Positions 17,293 to 25,770 of a DNA stretch of 36,512 bases are shown in pieces. The position numbers were made by a program, and so were the translations under genes. The notes beneath the pieces are model-generated. The model was not told the origin of the DNA. It did no database searches and saw only the letters and a list, made by a program, of their open reading frames with translations. The DNA lies in NCBI RefSeq assembly GCF_016863255.1, contig NZ_BOON01000072.1:1-36512 (forward strand), given 5' to 3'. Every line of letters starts with the position of its first letter. The stretch's first letter is position 1. This DNA comes from Planosporangium mesophilum. GTDB lineage: Bacteria; Actinomycetota; Actinomycetes; Mycobacteriales; Micromonosporaceae.

Positions 17293-17961
17293 TCAGCGTA
17301 GAACGCCTGTCCGACTCGCCAATAGGTACGCGCGGCGGCTGGCGTGTTCGACGCCCGGCCAGGGGTCCCGCACGGTACGGGAGCGCACGTCGAATCCCGC
17401 CTCGGTCAACCCGTCCGCCACCTCGTCCTGGTCGAGAAAGTGGAAGTCGAGATCCACTTCCGTCCCCCACCAGTCGTCGAGGTGGGCGGTCTCACCGGCG
17501 CTCCGGTCGGCGTCACTGAGGTGGAACGAGATCAGCAGCCAGCCGCCGGGCGCGATCGCCCGGGCCAGTTCGGCGTAGGCGACCGGCCGGCGGCCGGACG
17601 GGACATGAATGATCGAATACGCGCAGACCGCGCCCGCCCACGTCGCGTCGGGTACCGGCAGCGCGGTCAGGGAGCCGACCTCGAAGCGCAGCCCGGGGTT
17701 GCGGCGGCGGGCCACCTCGACCATGCCGGGTGACAGGTCGATGCCGACGACCTCGGCCCCCCGGCCGGCCAGGTAGGCCGCCACGTGGCCGGGGCCGCAG
17801 CCGACGTCCGCGATCTTTCCGGTATTTCCCGAAAGCTCGACCAGGCAGTCCAGCAGGGCCCGGTCCAACGGTTTGTCCGCCAACTCGCCGGCGATCTCCA
17901 CGGCGTAGCGCTCGGCGACCGCGTCATAGCTGATCCGGGTACGCGACTCGTTCTCGTCCAT
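17293..17961 (-). CDS. Class I SAM-dependent methyltransferase
   Basis: The ~222-residue protein has motif I KIADVGCGPGHVAAYLAGRG near residues 50-69, the strand-2 acidic turn VVGIDLSPGMVEVARRR, motif IV AGAVCAYSIIHV and motif VI PGGWLLISFHLSD, all in order. The N-terminal ISYDAVAERYA is typical of the small-molecule Methyltransf_11/25 group. The substrate is unknown. The ATG at 17961 (MDENES) or 17970 (MSSMDEN) could be used; neither has a strong ribosome site. It begins just downstream of the hppA terminator, so it starts a new transcription unit leading to the lipoprotein. Confidence 0.88.
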   Translation of the reverse strand: MDENESRTRISYDAVAERYAVEIAGELADKPLDRALLDCLVELSGNTGKIADVGCGPGHVAAYLAGRGAEVVGIDLSPGMVEVARRRNPGLRFEVGSLTALPVPDATWAGAVCAYSIIHVPSGRRPVAYAELARAIAPGGWLLISFHLSDADRSAGETAHLDDWWGTEVDLDFHFLDQDEVADGLTEAGFDVRSRTVRDPWPGVEHASRRAYLLASRTGVLR

Positions 17962-17982
17962 CGACGACATTCTGCCGATAAA

Positions 17983-18025
17983 GGGGTGCCCTCGGGCCAC
18001 GTAACTCGTGGCCCGAGGGCACCCC
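17983..18025 (-). terminator. Strong hairpin terminator of hppA
   Basis: GGGGTGCCCTCGGGCCAC (17983-18000) pairs perfectly over 18 bases with 18008-18025 around a 7-base loop. TTTATC follows on the minus strand as a short U tract. It lies 16 bases past the hppA stop and just before the methyltransferase start. Confidence 0.9.
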
Positions 18026-18040
18026 CGGTTGGTGCCGGGA

Positions 18041-20389
18041 TCAGGCGGTGACCTTCGTCGACTTCTCCGAGCTGACACCGCTCGCCCCGTCGGCCGACTC
18101 GGCCATGGCGACCGGCTTGCGCTTGCTGAACACGACCGCGGCCACGATGATCAGCGTTGCCACGACCGCGATGCTGATGCGCAGCGGCGTGTTCTTGTCG
18201 GCGCCCACGCTGTAGGTCACCACGGCCGGCGCGATGAGCAGCGCGACCAGGTTCATCACCTTCATCAGCGGGTTGATCGACGGGCCGGCGGTGTCCTTGA
18301 ACGGATCACCGACGGTGTCACCGATGACCGTCGCGGCATGCGCGTCGGAGCCCTTGCCTCCGAAGTGGCCGTCCTCGACCAGCTTCTTCGCGTTGTCCCA
18401 GGCGCCACCGGAGTTGGCCAGGAACACCGCCATCAGCGTGCCGGTACCGACCACCCCGGCCAGGTACGCGGCCAGCGGACCGACCCCGAGGCCGAAGCCG
18501 ACCGCGACCGGGGCCAGAACCGCGAGCAGACCCGGCGTCATCAGCTCGCGCTGCGCGTCCCGGGTGCAGATGTCGACGACCTTGCCGTACTCCGGCCGCT
18601 GGGTGCCGTCCATGATCCCCGGGAACTCCCGGAACTGGCGGCGCACCTCGAACACGACCGCGCCCGCCGACCGGGACACCGCGTTGATCGCGAGGCCCGA
18701 GAACAGGAACACGACCGCGGCGCCGAGCAGCAGGCCGACCAGGTTGCCCGGGTTGGCCACATTGAGGATCTGGTCCAGCGAGGTGCTGACCTTGGCGGAC
18801 GCCAACGCGGAGGTGATCGTGTCGGTGTACGACCCGAACAGCGCCGTCGCCGCGAGGACCGCCGTCGCGATCGCGATCCCCTTGGTGATCGCCTTGGTCG
18901 TGTTACCCACCGCGTCGAGTTCGGTGAGGGTACGGGCGCCGTGTTCGTCGATGTCGCCGGACATCTCGGCGATGCCCTGCGCGTTGTCGCTGATCGGGCC
19001 GAAGGTGTCCATGGCGACGATCACGCCGACCGTGGTGAGCAGGCCGGTACCGGCGAGCGCCACGGCGAACAGCGACAGGATGATCGAACCGCCGCCGAGC
19101 AGGAACGCCCCGTACACGCCGGCCGCGATGACGATCGCCGAGTACACCGCCGACTCGAAGCCGACGCTCACCCCGGCGAGGACGACCGTGGCCGGCCCGG
19201 TCAGCGCGCTCTTGCCGATGTCCTGGACCGGACGGCGCGCGGTTTCGGTGAAGTACCCGGTCAGGGCCTGGATGACCGCGGCGAGCACGATGCCGATGAT
19301 GACCGCGACGATCGCGATCACCTGAGGGCTACGGGTGTTGTCGGCGAGCGGCGACCCGGACAGGCCGCGGAAGGTGTTCGGCAGGTAGACGAACGCGGCG
19401 ATCGCGACGAGTACCGCCGAGATCAGCGCGGACGCGTAGAACGCCCGGTTGATGGCGCTGAGGCCGGAGCGGTCGGACTTGCGCAGTCGGGTGATGAAGA
19501 CACCGATGATCGCGGTCAGCACGCCGATCGTGGGAACGATGAGCGGGAAGACGAGGCCCTCCTCGCCGAACGCGGCCCTACCCAGGATCAGCGCCGCGAC
19601 CAGCGTCACCGCGTACGACTCGAACAGGTCGGCCGCCATGCCGGCGCAGTCACCCACGTTGTCGCCGACGTTGTCGGCGATCGTCGCCGCGTTGCGCGGG
19701 TCGTCCTCGGGGATGCCCTTCTCGACCTTGCCGACCAGGTCGGCGCCCACGTCGGCGGCCTTCGTGAAGATGCCGCCGCCGACCCGCATGAACATCGCGA
19801 GCAGGGCGGCACCGAAGCCGAAGCCCTCCAGGACGGTCGGTGCGTCGCCCCGGTAGAGCAGGACGACCATCGAGGCGCCCAGCAGGCCGAGGCCGACGGT
19901 CAGGAACCCGACGACCCCACCGGTGCGGAACGCGATCTGCATCGCCTTCTCCCGACCGCCCTCAGCCTCCCGGGCCGCCGCCGCGACCCGTAGGTTGGCG
20001 CGGGTCGCCATCGCCATTCCGGCGCCACCGATGATCGCGGAGAAACCCGCGCCGATGACGAAGAAGAGCGAACGGCCGATCTTGATCGCCGTCTCCCGGT
20101 CCCCCGCCTCGTTGACGGGGAGCAGGAACAGCAGTACGACCGCGATTACGACGAAGATGCCGAGGGTCTTGAACTGACGGAACAGGTACGCCGTAGCGCC
20201 CTCCTGTACCGCCCCGGCGATCTCCTGCATTTTCTCTGTGCCCCTGCCGGTGGCGAGAACCGCCTTGACCAGCGCCGCCGCGAAACCTAGCGCCACTAGG
20301 GCGATGACCGCGGCGATGATGATGTAGGTCAGGTTGCTACCGGAAAGGGCCACCTCGCCGCCTTGGGCGAGATGAATTTGCCCGGACAT
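18041..20389 (-). CDS. hppA: Membrane proton-pumping inorganic pyrophosphatase, K+-independent type
   Basis: HppA hydrolyses pyrophosphate and pumps protons across the membrane. The 782-residue protein has about 15-16 hydrophobic helices. The catalytic signature is at residues 213-223 (DVGADLVGKVE), followed by EDDPRNAATIADNVGDNVGD and later the C-terminal GGAWDNAKKLVE and DTVGDPFKDT blocks. The subtype-deciding segment is GNTTKAITKG: Lys499 replaces the alanine of K+-dependent pumps and Thr502 also fits the K+-independent class. The ATG at 20389 has a perfect GGAGG seven bases upstream, so the longer reading frame is not used. A strong terminator follows. Neighbours are the bldG pair upstream and the topA cluster downstream. 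Confidence 0.97.
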   Translation of the reverse strand: MSGQIHLAQGGEVALSGSNLTYIIIAAVIALVALGFAAALVKAVLATGRGTEKMQEIAGAVQEGATAYLFRQFKTLGIFVVIAVVLLFLLPVNEAGDRETAIKIGRSLFFVIGAGFSAIIGGAGMAMATRANLRVAAAAREAEGGREKAMQIAFRTGGVVGFLTVGLGLLGASMVVLLYRGDAPTVLEGFGFGAALLAMFMRVGGGIFTKAADVGADLVGKVEKGIPEDDPRNAATIADNVGDNVGDCAGMAADLFESYAVTLVAALILGRAAFGEEGLVFPLIVPTIGVLTAIIGVFITRLRKSDRSGLSAINRAFYASALISAVLVAIAAFVYLPNTFRGLSGSPLADNTRSPQVIAIVAVIIGIVLAAVIQALTGYFTETARRPVQDIGKSALTGPATVVLAGVSVGFESAVYSAIVIAAGVYGAFLLGGGSIILSLFAVALAGTGLLTTVGVIVAMDTFGPISDNAQGIAEMSGDIDEHGARTLTELDAVGNTTKAITKGIAIATAVLAATALFGSYTDTITSALASAKVSTSLDQILNVANPGNLVGLLLGAAVVFLFSGLAINAVSRSAGAVVFEVRRQFREFPGIMDGTQRPEYGKVVDICTRDAQRELMTPGLLAVLAPVAVGFGLGVGPLAAYLAGVVGTGTLMAVFLANSGGAWDNAKKLVEDGHFGGKGSDAHAATVIGDTVGDPFKDTAGPSINPLMKVMNLVALLIAPAVVTYSVGADKNTPLRISIAVVATLIIVAAVVFSKRKPVAMAESADGASGVSSEKSTKVTA

Positions 20390-20702
20390 TCGTCGTCCTC
20401 CTGTACCAAGCACAAATGACAGGTACCGCAGGCGACACGCCAGCGATCCAGTCTCCACGCGGGGCGCTCCGACATCCACTCGCCCACGCGGTGGGATCCG
20501 GGATGTCACATATGACCCGCGTACTGTAGCCGCCGGCCGTGTGCGGGGTCACACCGAGAGCCCCCGTGTCGCATCAATGATCACCTACGTAGTAGCCGGC
20601 GCGCCGACCGGAAGCGCTCCCAATGCGTATCGATCATTACTGATGGGACAAATTGGACCGCTACTTTTCCAGGATGCGGCTCAGCCGGGCCGTGCGTCAG
20701 GG
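20390..20702. other. Gap between hppA and the BldG partner gene
   Basis: No gene is visible. The hppA promoter must be here (minus strand) but I see no convincing -10/-35 pair. An inverted repeat AATGATC (about 20577-20583) and GATCATT (about 20632-20638) spans the middle, and a GTCA-CATA-TGAC element is near 20505. The part nearest 20650 is less GC-rich than its surroundings. Confidence 0.4.
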
Positions 20703-21176
20703 TCAGGCGTCAGTGGGTTTGCGGCCGACCGGCCAGGACATGCTGACCTCGGTACCCACGCCGTCCGGGACGGCTTCCACCTCGAGATCGTCGACGAGGC
20801 CGGCGAGCAGCGCGAGCCCCATCGTGGCGGCGACGGCCTCCTCGGCGAGCGCCTCGGGCCCCTCCGCCGTGACCGGCGCCTCGACCAGGAACGCGGCGGG
20901 GTCAGCCGCCGTGGCGGCACCCCGCCCCTCGGTGGCCCGGTCGGTCACTCGTACGGTGAACCGGTCACCGTCGTCCATCGCCACGTCGATGAGGCTGTCC
21001 GTGCCCTGCGATCGGTGCAGCGCGACCGCGCGCGAACAGGCCTCGCCGATGGCCAGCCGGATCTCCTCCAGCAGCTCATCGGCCACGCCGGCGCGCCGGG
21101 CCACCGCAACCGCGACGAGCCGAGCGGTGCGGACGTGGGCCGGGGCCGGCGAGAACGACAGGCGAACCGTCGGCAT
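20703..21176 (-). CDS. Anti-sigma-factor-type ATP-binding protein, BldG partner
   Basis: The 157-residue protein has the fold of RsbW/SpoIIAB-like HATPase proteins, which bind sigma factors or phosphorylate a STAS partner. The N box region is EEIRLAIGEACSRAVAL, where the usual Mg-binding Asn is Arg. The C-terminal G2 region MGLALLAGLVDDLEVEAVPD and the final TEVSMSW strand are kept. The DxGxG box is weak. ATP binding or kinase activity may therefore be reduced. It starts at the ATG at 21176, four bases after the bldG stop. Synteny (topA, hppA, this gene, bldG, helicase) matches S. coelicolor SCO3548, which interacts with BldG. Confidence 0.88.
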   Translation of the reverse strand: MPTVRLSFSPAPAHVRTARLVAVAVARRAGVADELLEEIRLAIGEACSRAVALHRSQGTDSLIDVAMDDGDRFTVRVTDRATEGRGAATAADPAAFLVEAPVTAEGPEALAEEAVAATMGLALLAGLVDDLEVEAVPDGVGTEVSMSWPVGRKPTDA

Positions 21177-21180
21177 CGCG

Positions 21181-21543
21181 CTATGCCGACTGGCCGGCGT
21201 CAGGATCCGTCGCCGCAGTGGCCGCCTCGACCGAGTCGTACAGCGCGAAGACCCGATCCAGCGCCGTGATCCGGAAAATCTTGAGCAAACGCTCGTGGCC
21301 GCAGACCAGCGCAAGCGTGCCACCGGCGGCTCTGAGCCGCTTGAGCGCGCCAACCAGAACGCCCAGTCCGGTCGAGTCCAGGAACTCGACGCGACTCAGG
21401 TCGACGATCACGCTACGGGCGCCGGCCTCGACCAACTCGACGAGGCGCTCGCGCAGTCGTGGCGCGGTGTAGACGTCGACCTCGCCACCGACCTCGAGCA
21501 CCGTGTGATGGTCAACGGTGCGGGTCGACAGCGACAACTCCAT
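21181..21543 (-). CDS. bldG: BldG-type anti-anti-sigma factor (STAS domain)
   Basis: BldG is a STAS protein that regulates development and stress responses by partner switching with anti-sigma factors. The 120-residue protein shows [19 protein letters not shown], the strand [10 protein letters not shown], and the phosphorylation motif [13 protein letters not shown] with Ser57, the site known in Streptomyces BldG. The ATG at 21543 follows an excellent AGGAGG. It is coupled to the anti-sigma gene (4-base gap) and divergent from the helicase. Both the sequence and the neighbourhood support the name; the sigma factor target is not in the window. Confidence 0.93.
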   Translation of the reverse strand: MELSLSTRTVDHHTVLEVGGEVDVYTAPRLRERLVELVEAGARSVIVDLSRVEFLDSTGLGVLVGALKRLRAAGGTLALVCGHERLLKIFRITALDRVFALYDSVEAATAATDPDAGQSA

Positions 21544-21681
21544 GCGGACCTCCTCAACCGTGGCGCCGCAGACGCAACGCCCAAAGTCCCTGCGGGCATC
21601 TAACCATCGCCCGGTCAGGTGGGCGACGCGTCCCTGGTCGTTCGGTACGTTCGACCGCATCCGTTCGGCCCATGCCGACGT

Positions 21682-21695
21682 GGACGATATCGTCC
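21682..21695. promoter_or_regulatory. 14-bp perfect palindrome between bldG and the helicase
   Basis: GGACGATATCGTCC is its own complement, in the 165-base gap between the divergent bldG and helicase starts, 14 bases before the helicase GTG. It is immediately followed by another GGACG. It is a plausible dimeric-regulator site; no regulator is indicated. Confidence 0.35.
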
Positions 21696-21708
21696 GGACG
21701 GTGTCAGA

Positions 21709-24054
21709 GTGCAGGCTGTGACGAGCGTATTGCCCGAGCCGGCCGAGCTGTTGGACCGGCTCCTGCGGGCCCGGCAGGCATCGCCACTGACGCACGTCGA
21801 ACGGATACCGGCCCGTCCCGGCGAGCGTTCTGCCTGGCCAGGCTGGGTGCCGGAGGACCTGCGCGCGGCCTTCGCCGGCCGTGGGGTGGCCGCACCCTGG
21901 CAGCACCAGGCGCGCGCCGCCGACCTGCTGTACGCCGGCAGTAATGTGGTAATCGCCACCGGTACGGCCTCGGGCAAGTCGCTGGCCTATCAACTACCTA
22001 CGCTCGCCCGCCTGCAGTCCGATCCCCGCGCCACCGTGCTGTATCTGGCTCCCACCAAGGCCCTCGCCGCCGACCAGTTACGCACGCTGACCGCCCTCGA
22101 CCTGCACGGCGTACGCCCCGCCAGCTACGACGGCGACACCCCACGCGAGGAGCGGGAGTGGATCCGGCAGCACTCGCGCTTCGTCCTGACGAACCCGGAC
22201 ATGCTCCACCACGGCATCCTGCCGGGGCACGCGGCCTGGGCGACCTTCCTGCGGAGACTGGCGTACGTGGTGATCGACGAGTGCCACGCCTACCGGGGCG
22301 TCTTCGGTTCCCACGTGGCACACGTCCTGCGCCGGCTGCGGCGGGTCGCCGCGAAGTACGGCCGAGAACCGGTCTTCGCGTTCGCCTCGGCGACCGTCGG
22401 CGACCCGGGTTCGACCGCCGAACGGCTGGCTGGCGTACCGGTGACCGCGGTGACCGAGGACGGCTCGCCGCGCGGCGGAGTGACGTTCGCACTGTGGGAG
22501 CCGCCGATGCTCGAACCGGTGGGTTCTGATCCTGATCCCGGTTCTGATCCTGATGTCGCCGACGCCGTCCCGGTGCGCAAGTCGGCGCTGCGCGAGACGG
22601 CCGACCTGCTCGCCGACAGCGTGGCGCACGGCGTACGGACGCTCGCCTTCGTCCGGTCCCGGCGGGGTGCCGAGGTCGTCGCGGCGATGGCCCGCCGCTC
22701 GCTGGACGAGGCGGCGCCCGGCCTGGGCGACCAGGTGGCCGCGTACCGCGCCGGTTACCTGCGGGAGGAGCGGCGGGTACTGGAGCGCGCCCTGCTCGAC
22801 GGCTCGCTGCTCGGCCTGGCCGCCACGAACGCGCTCGAGCTCGGCGTCGACCTGTCCGGGCTGGACGCGGTCATCCTCGCCGGGTACCCGGGCCGGCTCG
22901 CATCGCTGTGGCAGCAGGCCGGCCGGGCCGGCCGGTCGGGGCGGGAGTCGCTGTGCGTACTGGTGGCCCGCGACGACCCGCTCGACACGTACCTGGTGCA
23001 CCATCCGGATGCGCTCTTCCGGCGCCCGGTCGAGGCGACGGTGCTCGACCCGACCAACCCGTACGTGCTCGGCCCGCAACTGGCCTGCGCCGCCGCGGAG
23101 CTGCCGCTGACCCCCACCGACCTGGAACTGTTCGGCGGGGCGGCGGCCGAGTCGGCGGTGGCGACCCTGGTGGAGGCGGGCGCGCTGCGCCGGCGCCCCA
23201 CCGGCTGGTACTGGACCCAGCGCGGCCGGCCCGACGTCGATCTGCGCGGCTCCGGCGGGGCCCAGGTGTGCGTGGTCGAGGCGAAGACCGGCCGGCTGCT
23301 CGGCACCGTCGACGGCGCCTCGTCCCACTTCCAGGTCCACCCCGGCGCCGTCTACCTCCACCAGGGCGTCTCGTACGTCGTGGACGACCTCGACCTCGAC
23401 GACGCCTGCGCCCTCGTGCACGCCGAGGAGCCCGACTTCACCACCCACCCGCGCGACGTGACGGACCTGTCGGTGCTGTCGGTGCGCGACTACGTCGACG
23501 CCGGCCCGGTCGGGCTGTTCCTCGGCGAGGTGGAGGTGACCAGCCAGGTCGTCGGGTACCAGCGGCGGCGCATCAGCACCGGCGAGGTGATGGACACCCG
23601 GCCGCTGGACCTGCCCGAGCGCTGCCTGCGTACGGTCGCCGTCTGGTGGACGGTGTCCCCCGGCGCCCTCGCGGACGCCGGGGTCGCCGCCGCCGACGTG
23701 CCCGGGGCGCTGCACGCCGCCGAGCACGCGGCGATCGGCCTGCTGCCGCTGGTCGCAACGTGCGACCGGTGGGACATCGGCGGCCTGTCCACGGCGGCCC
23801 ACCCCGACACCGACGCCCCCACCGTGTTCGTCTACGACGGCCATCCGGGCGGCGCCGGCTTCGCCGAACGGGCCTTCGCGATCGCGTCCGAGTGGCTGGG
23901 CGCGACCCGCGCGGCGATCGCCTCCTGCGGGTGCGAGACCGGCTGCCCGTCGTGCGTGCAGTCGCCCAAGTGCGGCAACGGCAATAACCCGCTGGCCAAG
24001 GACGACGCGGTACGCGTCCTCGAACTGGTCCTGGCGGAGCTCGCTTCTCGCTGA
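21709..24054 (+). CDS. DECH-box helicase of the Mrf/Hrq1 type with C-terminal zinc-binding DUF1998 region
   Basis: This 781-residue ATP-dependent helicase has Walker [16 protein letters not shown] (about residues 84-98), [11 protein letters not shown], the DECH box [11 protein letters not shown], motif [11 protein letters not shown], and the RecA2 motifs [15 protein letters not shown] and [10 protein letters not shown]. The C terminus carries the cysteine cluster [17 protein letters not shown], which marks the DUF1998/MrfA group; MrfA acts in repair of mitomycin-type damage. It corresponds to the helicase of the actinobacterial helicase/secretion neighbourhood (TIGR03817 class). Start is the GTG at 21709; a GTG at 21718 is equally possible. 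Two tandem 18-base units at 22522-22557 encode [12 protein letters not shown] with uncommon T-ending codons. It converges on the tad operon across 18 bases. Confidence 0.93.
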   Translation: MQAVTSVLPEPAELLDRLLRARQASPLTHVERIPARPGERSAWPGWVPEDLRAAFAGRGVAAPWQHQARAADLLYAGSNVVIATGTASGKSLAYQLPTLARLQSDPRATVLYLAPTKALAADQLRTLTALDLHGVRPASYDGDTPREEREWIRQHSRFVLTNPDMLHHGILPGHAAWATFLRRLAYVVIDECHAYRGVFGSHVAHVLRRLRRVAAKYGREPVFAFASATVGDPGSTAERLAGVPVTAVTEDGSPRGGVTFALWEPPMLEPVGSDPDPGSDPDVADAVPVRKSALRETADLLADSVAHGVRTLAFVRSRRGAEVVAAMARRSLDEAAPGLGDQVAAYRAGYLREERRVLERALLDGSLLGLAATNALELGVDLSGLDAVILAGYPGRLASLWQQAGRAGRSGRESLCVLVARDDPLDTYLVHHPDALFRRPVEATVLDPTNPYVLGPQLACAAAELPLTPTDLELFGGAAAESAVATLVEAGALRRRPTGWYWTQRGRPDVDLRGSGGAQVCVVEAKTGRLLGTVDGASSHFQVHPGAVYLHQGVSYVVDDLDLDDACALVHAEEPDFTTHPRDVTDLSVLSVRDYVDAGPVGLFLGEVEVTSQVVGYQRRRISTGEVMDTRPLDLPERCLRTVAVWWTVSPGALADAGVAAADVPGALHAAEHAAIGLLPLVATCDRWDIGGLSTAAHPDTDAPTVFVYDGHPGGAGFAERAFAIASEWLGATRAAIASCGCETGCPSCVQSPKCGNGNNPLAKDDAVRVLELVLAELASR

Positions 24055-24072
24055 TCACCGAGACTTTGGGTG

Positions 24073-24546
24073 CTACGGCGCCCGTAAGCCTCCGTGATCA
24101 TGGCGAGGACCGGACCGGACCGGTCCGGCACGGGCCCACGCCCGCGCCGGACCGAACGGCCGCCCGAGGCTCACCGGCTCGGCCTGCGCGCTGATCACCA
24201 CGTCGAGCCCGTCGAGCCGGCACGCCACGAGCCCGGCACCGTTCGCCGCCACGACCTGACCGGCCCGGTCACAGGCGGCGGGTTCGCCGTCCACCGCAAG
24301 GACCGCGCCGGCGAGCGCACCCAGGTCGGCGGCTGCCTGCGCCCGGTGCCTGGCGACCAGTACAGAGCCCGCCGCGGCGACGGCTCCCGCGAAGGCCAGC
24401 ACCGCGAGCGCCACACCGAGCAGCCATAGCGACGCGGAGCCCCGGTCGGACCGCAACAGCGCGGTTCCAGCGCCTTGTCCGGTCACGGCGCCTGGTGTGG
24501 CTCTGCGCCCGGTCACGGCGCCTGGTGTAGCTCTGCGCCCGGTCAC
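24073..24546 (-). CDS. Rv3654c-type TadE-like protein, last gene of the tad cluster
   Basis: The 157-residue frame has a variable N terminus made by the 30-base repeat (see 24479-24556), then SDRGSASLWLLGVALAVLAF, the membrane-embedded pseudopilin-like segment with the TadE-type charged and Gly-Ser cleavage pattern, and a short external domain. It is the helicase/secretion-neighbourhood TadE-like family (TIGR03816). The first GTG (24546) overlaps the upstream TadE stop (GTGA). In-frame GTGs at 24516 and 24486 are alternative starts in the repeat copies. The C-terminal 30 residues are rich in Gly, Pro, Arg and His. Confidence 0.75.
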   Translation of the reverse strand: MTGRRATPGAVTGRRATPGAVTGQGAGTALLRSDRGSASLWLLGVALAVLAFAGAVAAAGSVLVARHRAQAAADLGALAGAVLAVDGEPAACDRAGQVVAANGAGLVACRLDGLDVVISAQAEPVSLGRPFGPARAWARAGPVRSGPRHDHGGLRAP

Positions 24547-24556
24547 GGCGCCTGGT
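24479..24556 (-). repeat. 30-bp tandem repeat around a start codon (2.6 copies)
   Basis: Units at 24479-24508 and 24509-24538 differ at one base, and a third partial unit runs 24539-24556. On the minus strand each begins GTGACCGG and encodes TGRRATPGAV, so the gene has three tandem possible starts; only the outermost overlaps the preceding stop. It is a recent-looking in-frame duplication. Confidence 0.85.
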
Positions 24557-24890
24557 CCGGTTCGTACGCGGCCACCGCGTACGCCTCGACCGGCACCCCC
24601 GGCAGCCGGCCGCCCAGCGGCCGCACCATGGTGCGCACGGTTGCCCGGACCAGGTCCCCGTCGCGTACCACCGAGACGACAGCGCCACCGGGTGCGGCGC
24701 GCTGCCCCGCGGCGGCCCCCGGCTCACCCCTGGCCTCGGCGCGGGCGGCTTCCCGGGCCGCGTCGACGCAGCGCAGCTTGGTGGCGACGGCGTTGACCGC
24801 CGTCAGCCCCGCGAGCAGGAGCGTCACGAGTACCGGCAGGGCGACCGCCAGTTCGGCGGTCACCGAGCCCCGGTCGCCGGGGCGGCTCAA
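24543..24890 (-). CDS. TadE-family pilus/secretion protein
   Basis: The 115-residue protein begins MSRPGDRGSVTAELAVALPV, the charged leader, Gly-Ser cleavage site and Glu+5 of TadE-type pseudopilins, followed by the hydrophobic helix LVTLLLAGLTAVNAVATKLR and an exported C-terminal part. I chose the TTG at 24890, which overlaps the Flp gene stop (TTGA), because the GTG further in would remove the leader before the cleavage site. TadE-like proteins are minor pilus subunits of Tad/Flp systems. The stop overlaps the next gene start. Confidence 0.82.
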   Translation of the reverse strand: MSRPGDRGSVTAELAVALPVLVTLLLAGLTAVNAVATKLRCVDAAREAARAEARGEPGAAAGQRAAPGGAVVSVVRDGDLVRATVRTMVRPLGGRLPGVPVEAYAVAAYEPDQAP

Positions 24891-25069
24891 TTCAGCGCCC
24901 GCTGGATGATGGCGGCGAGCGCCGCCCGGACCTGGTCCGACGTCACGACCTTCAACAGCAGCCCGGCGAAGGCAACCGCGGCGATGGTCCCGACGGCGTA
25001 CTCGGCGGTGTTCATGCCGGCGTCGCCACGCAGCCGGCCCAGCAGCCGCCGCATTCTTGTCGTCCTCAT
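24887..25069 (-). CDS. DUF4244/Flp-like pilin
   Basis: The 60-residue protein is a small pilin of the Flp type. A basic leader (MRTTRMRRLLGRLRGDAG) is followed by MNTAEYAVGTIAAVAFAGLL. The cut would fall after Gly18, with Glu at +5 and Tyr at +6, as in Flp pilins. The processed protein would be little more than one helix. The ATG at 25069 follows GAGGAGAG. It is the first of the pilin-like genes after the TadC-like gene. The prepilin peptidase (TadV) is not in this window. Confidence 0.88.
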   Translation of the reverse strand: MRTTRMRRLLGRLRGDAGMNTAEYAVGTIAAVAFAGLLLKVVTSDQVRAALAAIIQRALN

Positions 25070-25098
25070 GTCGATCTCTCCTCATCTGGGTCGAAGGC

Positions 25099-25770
25099 TC
25101 AACTGGAACGAAGGACGTCGCCGAGCACGGCGACGACAACCGGCACGACGCCGGTGAGAACGAAGGCGGGCAGGAAACACAGGCCGAGGGGCAGCACCAC
25201 GAGCACTCCCAGGCGCTGCGCCGCCGCCTCGGCGTGCGCCGTCCTGGCGGCTCGCAGGTCACCGGCCAGCCTGCCGAGCGCCCCGGTCATCGCCGCGCCG
25301 CTGTCGGCACTGCGTACGGCCGCCCGGCGCACCCGTTCGGCACCGGGAACCGCGGCCAGCGGGGCCCACGCCTCGTCCGGTGGGGTCCCCAGCCGCAGCG
25401 CCGTAGCGACGCGGACGAGCCGCCGGCCGAGCGGTCCGCCGAGCGCCTCCCCGACGACCTCAGCGGCGCGGGCCGGCGGGGCGCCTGCACGGAGAGCGGC
25501 GGCCAGCAGGTCAACCGCGATCGGCAGGTCGGCAGCGGCCGCTCGGAGGTCCTCGCGCCGATCGGTCGACCAGCGGCGGGCCGCCCACCACAGGACCGCC
25601 GCGACGACCACGCCGGCGGCCACCCCGCCCGGTCCGCCGAGCAGGCCGGCCGTCGCGACACCGGCAAGGACGGCGGCGGCGGGGGTGCGATGTGATCTCA
25701 CGACGCCGGCGAGGCGGGCGGCGATCGTCGCCCGCATCGCCCTCACGGCCGGGCCGCCGCGCGACCTCAC
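25099..25770 (-). CDS. TadC-like inner-membrane type II/IV secretion F protein
   Basis: The 223-residue membrane protein is a GspF/TadC-type platform for the Tad secretion ATPase. A first helix pair (VLAGVATAGLLGGPGGVAAG and VVVAAVLWWAARRW) is followed by the cytoplasmic domain DLLAAALRAGAPPARAAEVV and ATALRLGTPPDEAW, typical of the T2SSF fold. Two further helices come near the end (LGVLVVLPLGLCFLPAFVLT and GVVPVVVAVLG). The GTG at 25770 overlaps the TadB-like stop (GTGA). The upstream TadB-like gene is a paralogue. Confidence 0.88.
   Translation of the reverse strand: MRSRGGPAVRAMRATIAARLAGVVRSHRTPAAAVLAGVATAGLLGGPGGVAAGVVVAAVLWWAARRWSTDRREDLRAAAADLPIAVDLLAAALRAGAPPARAAEVVGEALGGPLGRRLVRVATALRLGTPPDEAWAPLAAVPGAERVRRAAVRSADSGAAMTGALGRLAGDLRAARTAHAEAAAQRLGVLVVLPLGLCFLPAFVLTGVVPVVVAVLGDVLRSS

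Noticed and set aside
18008-19993. Long plus-strand open frame opposite hppA
   Set aside because: Antisense shadow; its Arg/Asp/His-rich sequence lacks any domain.
24479-24556. CRISPR array
   Set aside because: Repeats are directly tandem with no spacers and lie in a coding frame.
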